From positions 1-5,639 of the forward strand of contig JAISZP010000201.1 in NCBI GenBank assembly GCA_031269135.1: a stretch of 5,639 bases of DNA. Reading direction: 5' to 3'. This DNA comes from Deltaproteobacteria bacterium (GTDB lineage Bacteria; Desulfobacterota; Desulfarculia; Adiutricales; Adiutricaceae). The notes beneath the pieces were generated by a model. The model had not been told where the DNA came from. It saw only the letters and a list, made by a program, of their open reading frames with translations, and ran no database searches. Shown here piece by piece: positions 1 through 4,425 of the stretch (position 1 is the stretch's first letter; each line of letters begins with the position of its first letter). The translations under genes and the position numbers were made by a program.

Positions 1-226
1 CGTAGTAGAGGTACTGAACATCCTTTTCCTCCAAATCAGGCCGCTCCAACTTTTCTCCAGATCTAAAAGTCTCATCCAAAACCCTGCCTGTAACCAAGTT
101 CTTAAGCTTTGTTCTGACGAAAGCCCCTCCCTTGCCCGGCTTGACATGCTGAAATTCGACTATTATATAAGGTTCCCCCTTAAACGTCACTTTCAGACCC
201 TTACGAAAATCACTGGTGGAATACAT
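1..226 (-). CDS. efp: Elongation factor P, N-terminal part (3' end cut by the window edge)
   Basis: EF-P binds ribosomes stalled at proline-rich stretches, between the P and E sites, and promotes peptide-bond formation in the cytoplasm. The 75 visible codons match the family's N-terminal KOW-like domain: [12 protein letters not shown] at the start, then the loop [11 protein letters not shown] (residues 28-38), then [10 protein letters not shown] and a DVQYLYY segment. Lys32, at the tip of the PGKGG loop, corresponds to the lysine that is post-translationally modified in many EF-Ps (Lys34 in E. coli). A lysine there, not an arginine, argues against the EarP/rhamnosyl type. The ATG at 226-224 is supported by AGGAG nine nucleotides upstream and by agreement with the family's N-terminus. 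About 110 residues (the OB domains) should lie beyond the left edge, judged from the usual length of about 185-190. The gene is separated from ftsB by 100 nt and probably has its own promoter. Confidence 0.97.
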   Translation of the reverse strand, partial: MYSTSDFRKGLKVTFKGEPYIIVEFQHVKPGKGGAFVRTKLKNLVTGRVLDETFRSGEKLERPDLEEKDVQYLYY

Positions 227-235
227 TCCCGAAAA

Positions 236-240
236 CTCCT
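236..240 (-). promoter_or_regulatory. Ribosome binding site of efp
   Basis: AGGAG on the minus strand lies nine nucleotides before the efp ATG. It is the clearest Shine-Dalgarno sequence in the window and fixes the efp start. The other genes here have weak sites or none, which fits efp being translated strongly and independently. Confidence 0.75.
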
Positions 241-283
241 AAGAAAAACATAAATTTAAAAATCGCTCAGACTTTTCATCGAC

Positions 284-312
284 AATATACATCGTCATAA
301 ATGAAAAAACAA
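284..312 (-). promoter_or_regulatory. Candidate sigma70-type promoter for efp
   Basis: On the minus strand there is a -35-like TTGTTT (312-307), a 17-nt spacer, and a -10-like TATATT (289-284). The predicted start of transcription is near 277, giving a leader of about 50 nt before the efp ATG. The -10 matches five of six consensus bases and the -35 matches three or four. The surroundings are AT-rich, so chance matches are easy. The position in the 100-nt gap is what one would expect. No terminator hairpin is visible after ftsB, so read-through from the upstream operon is also possible. Confidence 0.4.
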
Positions 313-326
313 TCAAATCTATCAAA

Positions 327-767
327 TCAATCAAGTTGTTCCTTCACTTCATCGTCCGTAAGCTCTGGTTCCTCGGCTAAACGAAAGATGATTTCATCCG
401 GCCTGACTAAGCCCAACTTCTTTCTGGCCTCATCTTCCAAATATCCAGAATCGTTTCTAATGCGCTCAAGTCTGGCGGATAATTGACGGTTTTCCTCCTC
501 AAGCCTCAAGTTGTCTGCCTCAAGCATGATCTTTTTTTCCATTAAGCCCGCATTTCGGGCCAATCCATTCTCGGAAAAAAACAAATAGCCTATCACCGCG
601 ACGACTATAAGAAGAAAAGCGAACCAAAATATTTTGCCGCTGACGTTGCGAAAGGAAAAACTCAAAAATTTACTTTTCTCCGAAGCCTTTTGGGGGTTTT
701 CGGAGTCGGCAAGATGGGCTGAGTTGAATCTTTGTCCTAGTTTGTTGATTTGATTGTTTGATTCCAC
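327..767 (-). CDS. ftsB: Septum formation initiator (FtsB/DivIC family) protein
   Basis: Members of this family are small bitopic divisome proteins that pair with FtsL and connect to FtsQ/DivIB, helping to activate septal peptidoglycan synthesis. The 146-residue product has a polar cytoplasmic N-terminus (1-45), one transmembrane helix (about 46-65), and a heptad-like charged coiled coil rich in Leu, Glu and Arg (about 76-105). It ends with the family's signature C-terminal segment, YLEDEARKKLGLVRPDEIIF (109-128), comparable to the 'EeiARekLGmvkpgE' pattern. The acidic tail runs to residue 146. The start is GTG at 767-765, four nucleotides after the exbD stop, with only a weak GAG-like site, so translation is probably coupled to exbD. 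No in-frame ATG occurs before residue 76, beyond the membrane helix, which supports the GTG. The N-terminus is much longer than in E. coli FtsB, which has only a few cytoplasmic residues, and is more like DivIC. The symbol is by family; orthology with E. coli ftsB is not proven. Confidence 0.85.
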   Translation of the reverse strand: MESNNQINKLGQRFNSAHLADSENPQKASEKSKFLSFSFRNVSGKIFWFAFLLIVVAVIGYLFFSENGLARNAGLMEKKIMLEADNLRLEEENRQLSARLERIRNDSGYLEDEARKKLGLVRPDEIIFRLAEEPELTDDEVKEQLD

Positions 768-771
768 AATT

Positions 772-1194
772 TCACTCTGTAGGCGGCGGCAGAGTAGCTC
801 CCATGACTACTCGGTTGAAGTTCTTAAGTCTTAGCGCTTCAATCACCTGAAAAACCAAACCGTAGTCGGTTTCTCTGTCGGCGGAGATGAGAACCACCAC
901 TTCATTTCCGTCAGCTCCCGTTTGGTCCAAAAGTTCGGCAAGTCTTGCGACGGTCGTAGGTTGCCCCTCGAAAAACAAATCGTTTTGAGAGGTGATGCTG
1001 ACCTCCAACCTCTCGGCGGTTTGGACCAAAGACCCGGAAGTCAGTTCCGGCAGCAAAAGTTTAAGGCCAGGCAAAACGGCGAATTGGGCGGTGACCATGA
1101 AAAAAATAACCAACTGCAATATGACGTCGACTAACGGCGTCATGTTGATGATGGGCGATCCCCCGACCTTTTTGTTTTTAGAGGAAAAGTTCAC
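772..1194 (-). CDS. exbD: ExbD/TolR-family biopolymer transport protein
   Basis: This is the smaller subunit of an ExbBD/TolQR-type ion-driven motor in the inner membrane. The 140-residue length is normal for the family. A short basic cytoplasmic N-terminus (SSKNKK) leads into the signature INMTPLVDVILQLVIFFMVT (16-35). Asp23 sits at the start of the membrane helix and corresponds to the essential proton-carrying Asp25 of E. coli ExbD. The rest (about 45-140) is the periplasmic domain, including the family's VVVLISADRETDYGLVFQVI segment with its conserved Ala-Asp. The start is a GTG whose last two bases overlap the exbB stop (GTGA, 4-nt overlap). The next in-frame ATG (Met18) would remove part of the signature, so the GTG is preferred and translation is probably coupled. 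The sequence does not tell ExbD from TolR or related motor proteins such as AglS. No TonB, TolA or Pal gene is in view. Confidence 0.94.
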   Translation of the reverse strand: MNFSSKNKKVGGSPIINMTPLVDVILQLVIFFMVTAQFAVLPGLKLLLPELTSGSLVQTAERLEVSITSQNDLFFEGQPTTVARLAELLDQTGADGNEVVVLISADRETDYGLVFQVIEALRLKNFNRVVMGATLPPPTE

Positions 1195-1844
1195 TTTTTG
1201 ACCGGCGCTTGCCTAGGGGCGACGGCTGAGCTGTCGGGAGCCGCTAAGGCCTCGAGAAGGTCCGACCCCAGATCTTCCAACTCCGCAGTCAGCGTCTCCA
1301 CCCGCCCTACTAAAAGGCGATGAATGACCATAGCCGGGATAGCCACCACAAGTCCGGCGGCGGTGGTCAAAAGAGCCTGTCCTATGCCGCCGGCCAAGAG
1401 ACCTGGATTGCCCATGCCGGCCTGCGCCACGGCGCTAAAGGCCGAGATCATGCCGGACACTGTTCCCAACAATCCAAGAAGAGGCGAGACGGAAGCTAAA
1501 ACGCTCAACAGCTCCAAGTGCGAAGCTAAATAAACCGACTCCCTTCTGCCGGACTCCTCCATTATATCTCTAAAGAGGATCCGATTTTGGCCGATTATCT
1601 TCAAGCCTTGCCTAATTAGTCTAGCGGCGGAATTTTGACCGTCTTGACAAAGAAAAGCCGCCTCATTGAACTGACGTTGCACTAAAAGATCGTTTACGGA
1701 GGCCACCAGACTTTTGGGTATGACTTTACTTCGCCTAAGAGTCCAGACTCGCTCCATGATGATAGCCAGAGCGGCTAGGCTGCAGCATAAGATAGGATAC
1801 ATGACCCAGCCGCCGCGCTGGATGAGGTCGATCAGAATGTCCAT
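1191..1844 (-). CDS. exbB: MotA/TolQ/ExbB-family proton channel protein
   Basis: This is the larger subunit of the inner-membrane motor; in this family a pentamer surrounds an ExbD dimer and couples the proton gradient to work on the envelope. The 217 residues show three predicted membrane helices: about 13-34, 110-136 (with SPLLGLLGTVSGMISAF at 120-136) and 150-178 (with GIGQALLTTAAGLVVAIPA at 153-171). The long cytoplasmic loop is at about 35-109. These are the hallmark TM2 and TM3 motifs; Thr128 and Thr160/161 match the conserved pore threonines. Gln156 lies where E. coli ExbB has the conserved Glu176. The ATG at 1844-1842 has a weak AGG five nucleotides upstream. The gene follows the TPR gene after 69 nt without a hairpin terminator or a convincing promoter, and overlaps exbD by 4 nt. 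It could equally be named tolQ; context does not decide. Confidence 0.94.
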   Translation of the reverse strand: MDILIDLIQRGGWVMYPILCCSLAALAIIMERVWTLRRSKVIPKSLVASVNDLLVQRQFNEAAFLCQDGQNSAARLIRQGLKIIGQNRILFRDIMEESGRRESVYLASHLELLSVLASVSPLLGLLGTVSGMISAFSAVAQAGMGNPGLLAGGIGQALLTTAAGLVVAIPAMVIHRLLVGRVETLTAELEDLGSDLLEALAAPDSSAVAPRQAPVKK

Positions 1845-1913
1845 GAAAACCTGATATATTATTCCTTTTGATGATTAAAACTTTAAACGCTTAAAAAAGG
1901 CTGAGACGATATT

Positions 1914-4115
1914 TTACTTCGGCTTATTGATTCCTTCGATAGCCATGCGCAAGAGAGCGGCCTCGGCTTGCTCGTTGTTCGGTTCCAATTCCATGACCTT
2001 TTCATAGGCGAGTTTTGCTGCGCCTTTATCCCCGCTCTTGTCTAAGGCGTCCGCCGCAGCTAACCAAGAAGGCGCTTTGTTTTTTTCAAGTTCGGCGACT
2101 TTAAGCAAACTTTCAGCCGACTGAGCATCCTCGCCTGTATTTTTTTGAGCCAGAGCCAGAAATCTCCAATTGTCGGGGTCGTTCGGATGCCATTTAGTCC
2201 AATCGGAAGCTACGACGCTTAATCCCTTCCAGTTTTTCGCCGTCTCATATTCTCCCACCACCAAGTCCCGGCAATCAAGCCGCAGCGGATCCGATCGGTA
2301 GATAAGAGTGGCTTGAGCCAGCATATCCTCTGTTTGGCCTTTTTCCTTGTACATGGCCATTAGATACCCTCGGACGTCGGTTGAGAGGACGTTTTGTCCT
2401 TTATCCAACTCCAGGGCTTTTAAAAAAGCTTTTTGGGCATTGTCCCACTGCTTAACTTTAAAATAAGATACCGCTAGATTATAAAATTCGACACTGTTAT
2501 CGGAAAATTGATACAAACTCTCTTCAAATTCTTCTGAAAACTTATCGTCGGTCGGTCGCAACGCGTTTAAAAGCTGAGCTATAGCCTCTTTTCTCATCCC
2601 CCGTGTTTCTAAATCTTCTCCTGAGAGTTCCGCCAACGCCTTCCACAAGGGAAGGGCTTTATCGGCAAGACCTTCTTGGTTGTAAGCCAAGGCAAGCTCT
2701 TTTTTTAAGGCGGGAGCGTCATCCAGCGCCAGAGACTTCTCCAGATTCTCCCGGTAAGCCTCCTGATTGCCGTTTTTAAGGGCAAGACGCGCCATGTTCA
2801 GGAAAAGAGAAGGATCGGATTGATCGTACATCGAGGCGCTGAGGTAAGCCTCGTAGGCCTCGGTGAACTGCTCCTGCTCGTAGAGCAAATAAGCCAGCCG
2901 CTTATAGGCTTCCCCCTTTTGGACGCCGTCAGGCAAAGACGTCGCCAAGCCTTCCCAGGCCTTTAACTGGCCCGGCATATCGGAATTTTGTCCATGAAGG
3001 CTTACCAGCTCCGTCCAGATGCCGGAAACCTCTTGCGGAGTCGCCAGTTTCAGCACTCTCTCCCAGGCGCCTATTTGTTGCGCTAATTGTCCGCTCTGAC
3101 GGTATATCGAGACAAGCTCCCCCAAATAAGCGCGTTTATAGTCAAGTTTGGATTCATCCTTTATGGCGTTTTCGGTATCATTTTCCACGTCATTTTCTAG
3201 TTCATCGAGAAGCTCTTCGTACAACTGCGCCGCTTTCATGGGGTCTTTAGTCTTATAAAGAGCCGCCAAATCGACCTTGTAAGGACGTATCGGCTGAGCG
3301 GTCTTTTCAAGCCGAACTATTATTCTTTCAAGAGTGCGTATTTCGTCGTCAAGATCCTTTAATTCTCTGTAGAGCCTCAATAATTTTCCTAAAATCTCCA
3401 AAGATGCCGATGCATCTTCTATCGCAAGCAGTTCTTTTTCCAAAAGCTGGGAGAGTTCGTCATTTCTTCCGCTGTCGGCTAAGGCGTCAGCGAGCTTTTT
3501 AGTCAATGCTTCAGAGCCGGGTTCCAAAGACAAAGCTTTTCGATAATAACTGATTTTCTGCTGCGCCTCAACCGCCGCATCTGCTCGATTAGCCCAATCT
3601 AAAGCGGTGAAGGCCGCTTTAAGACTAAATCTGGCCAGAGACAGCGCACCCTCTTTAACCTCAAACACCAATATTTTAGGATCTTGGAAAAAGTCCTCGC
3701 CTAATATGTCAAGCGGCGAATTTGCTTGATTGATAAGGAGCTGCACGTCTAAATCAGGAGAGTGCAGCCTCAAATCGTAGTTTCTCCACCTGTTTGTGTC
3801 TAAACTGCTGATTCTTAACGGCAACGACGGGTTTATTTCCTGCTCCACGCCTGGCTTAAGGCTAAGAGTCTGATTGCCGTATTGTAGTTGCAGACCATGG
3901 ATCGTCAAGGGAGGGCCAAAAAAACGCCCATATGACCGGGCAAGCGATTCAGGGGCCGTAAAGTTCCAGACGACTGCAATCGAGCCGGCGATAAAGACCA
4001 ATAGAAAAAGAAGTTTTAAGCCGAAACGGAATATTCTCCTCGCGGTCCCAACCTCGCCCTGCGATGTATGATAATAGTTGTCCAGAATGTTCAGTCCACC
4101 TAGAAACAATTTCAT
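1914..4115 (-). CDS. Membrane-anchored tetratricopeptide repeat (TPR) protein
   Basis: The product has about 733 residues. It starts with a short N-terminus ending in a basic stretch (TARRIFRFGLK), followed by one hydrophobic helix (about 31-50 from this start). By the positive-inside rule, the rest should be periplasmic. Next comes a roughly 100-residue region of alternating hydrophobic and polar residues that looks beta-rich and that I cannot assign to a family. From about residue 160 to the end there are at least ten TPR-like helical pairs. Clear ones are the SVEFYNLAVSYFKVKQWDNA unit and the last unit, which ends in AYEKVMELEPNN. TPRs are protein-binding scaffolds; no catalytic motif is seen. 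The start is uncertain: I chose the ATG at 4115-4113, but an in-frame TTG at 4130 would add five residues, and neither has a good Shine-Dalgarno sequence. The gene heads the exbB-exbD-ftsB series, so it may be a periplasmic partner or adaptor of that motor (inference). Near the C-terminus the TPR pattern stays regular, with no sign of truncation. Confidence 0.88.
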   Translation of the reverse strand: MKLFLGGLNILDNYYHTSQGEVGTARRIFRFGLKLLFLLVFIAGSIAVVWNFTAPESLARSYGRFFGPPLTIHGLQLQYGNQTLSLKPGVEQEINPSLPLRISSLDTNRWRNYDLRLHSPDLDVQLLINQANSPLDILGEDFFQDPKILVFEVKEGALSLARFSLKAAFTALDWANRADAAVEAQQKISYYRKALSLEPGSEALTKKLADALADSGRNDELSQLLEKELLAIEDASASLEILGKLLRLYRELKDLDDEIRTLERIIVRLEKTAQPIRPYKVDLAALYKTKDPMKAAQLYEELLDELENDVENDTENAIKDESKLDYKRAYLGELVSIYRQSGQLAQQIGAWERVLKLATPQEVSGIWTELVSLHGQNSDMPGQLKAWEGLATSLPDGVQKGEAYKRLAYLLYEQEQFTEAYEAYLSASMYDQSDPSLFLNMARLALKNGNQEAYRENLEKSLALDDAPALKKELALAYNQEGLADKALPLWKALAELSGEDLETRGMRKEAIAQLLNALRPTDDKFSEEFEESLYQFSDNSVEFYNLAVSYFKVKQWDNAQKAFLKALELDKGQNVLSTDVRGYLMAMYKEKGQTEDMLAQATLIYRSDPLRLDCRDLVVGEYETAKNWKGLSVVASDWTKWHPNDPDNWRFLALAQKNTGEDAQSAESLLKVAELEKNKAPSWLAAADALDKSGDKGAAKLAYEKVMELEPNNEQAEAALLRMAIEGINKPK

Positions 4116-4153
4116 AAAAACGGTCAGCAACCGCTACGTATAAGCACTTAGCG

Positions 4154-4182
4154 AATATATCACAAATTATCCTGAATTTAAA
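4154..4182 (-). promoter_or_regulatory. Candidate sigma70-type promoter for the TPR-exbB-exbD-ftsB operon
   Basis: On the minus strand there is a -35-like TTTAAA (4182-4177), a 17-nt spacer, and a -10-like TATATT (4159-4154). The predicted transcript starts near 4147, about 32 nt before the ATG of the TPR gene (17 nt before the alternative TTG). The -10 matches five of six bases and the -35 four of six, with ideal spacing. The placement fits a first-gene promoter downstream of the flagellin terminator. The region is AT-rich, so this remains a prediction. Confidence 0.45.
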
Positions 4183-4340
4183 GATATTATCCTTAACAAA
4201 TCCACATTTACAACCGCTAGTGTTTCTCTGATCGAGTCATTATCATAAGCATCCTTACTGGAGTTTAAACTCAGCTTCACGACAGGCGCCATGACAGGCG
4301 CTGCAAAACGCATTTGACGGCCCACTTGAAGATCCTGCAT
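4167..4340 (-). CDS. Doubtful small ORF, 57 codons, no recognised family
   Basis: An uninterrupted ATG-to-TAA frame of 57 codons lies between the flagellin terminator and the TPR gene. Its product begins MQDLQVGRQMRF and contains a tandem APVM/APVV made by a 12-nt direct repeat. It has no obvious membrane segment or signal peptide and resembles nothing I know. Against it: there is no Shine-Dalgarno sequence before the first ATG (or before the ATGs at codons 10 and 17), the ATG lies only 11 nt after the flagellin terminator stem, and the 3' end overlaps the candidate promoter of the next operon. It may be a chance ORF in an intergenic region, or a decayed gene remnant. Conservation in relatives would be needed to accept it. 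Confidence 0.2.
   Translation of the reverse strand: MQDLQVGRQMRFAAPVMAPVVKLSLNSSKDAYDNDSIRETLAVVNVDLLRIISLNSG
4261..4272. repeat. 12-bp perfect palindrome in the intergenic region
   Basis: GAGTTTAAACTC reads the same on both strands and is centred between 4266 and 4267. Allowing one bulged G, the symmetry extends to CTG/CAG arms on both sides. It lies about 80 bp upstream of the candidate -35 of the TPR operon. It could be a regulator-binding site, but there is no loop for a terminator and no factor I can name. A chance origin is possible. Confidence 0.3.
4281..4301. repeat. Short tandem direct repeat, 9-nt core with 12-nt period
   Basis: GACAGGCGC occurs at 4281-4289 and again at 4293-4301, separated by CAT. 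The copies are GC-rich within an otherwise AT-rich gap. In the doubtful small ORF they encode the repeated Ala-Pro-Val. There are only two copies, so a chance or slippage origin is likely; a tandem protein-binding site is an alternative. Confidence 0.35.
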
Positions 4341-4351
4341 TTAGACGAAAG

Positions 4352-4384
4352 ACCCCCCTGACTCTCGAAGAAAGTCAGGGGGGT
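4352..4384 (-). terminator. Rho-independent terminator of the flagellin gene
   Basis: On the minus strand a 14-bp stem (six consecutive C-G pairs, then TGACT pairing with AGTCA, one G-U wobble near the top) closes a five-base CUUCG loop. It lies about 40 nt after the flagellin stop codon. The following tract, CTTTCGTCT, is only moderately T-rich, but the stem is very stable. The plus strand has no T tract after the stem, so it should act on minus-strand transcripts only. It separates the flagellin from the TPR-exbBD-ftsB operon. Confidence 0.82.
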
Positions 4385-4425
4385 GGTAAGACGGGCAAGT
4401 TCCGTCTCTTGGTTTGCGTTAAGGA

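Noticed and set aside
301..486. 61-residue plus-strand ORF rich in Ser
   Set aside because: It is antisense to the 3' part of ftsB, with low-complexity composition and no ribosome binding site.
922..1533. Plus-strand ORFs opposite exbD and exbB
   Set aside because: They mirror the well-supported exbD and exbB frames and resemble no known family.
1845..1913. Promoter or terminator between the TPR gene and exbB
   Set aside because: The gap is AT-rich with TATAT-like sequences, but they sit too close to the exbB ATG and lack a suitably spaced -35; the only inverted repeat is a short A/T stem without G-C pairs.
4113..4137. Small hairpin (CGGT/ACCG) followed by five T just before the TPR start
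   Set aside because: The stem is only four base pairs, too weak to call an attenuator or terminator.
4309..4324. Sigma54-like sequence on the minus strand (TGGGCC, 5-nt spacer, ATGCG)
   Set aside because: The spacing and the key GG and GC are right, but several other consensus bases are missing and it lies about 190 nt before the next gene; one such match is expected by chance, and it lies downstream of flagellin so cannot drive it.
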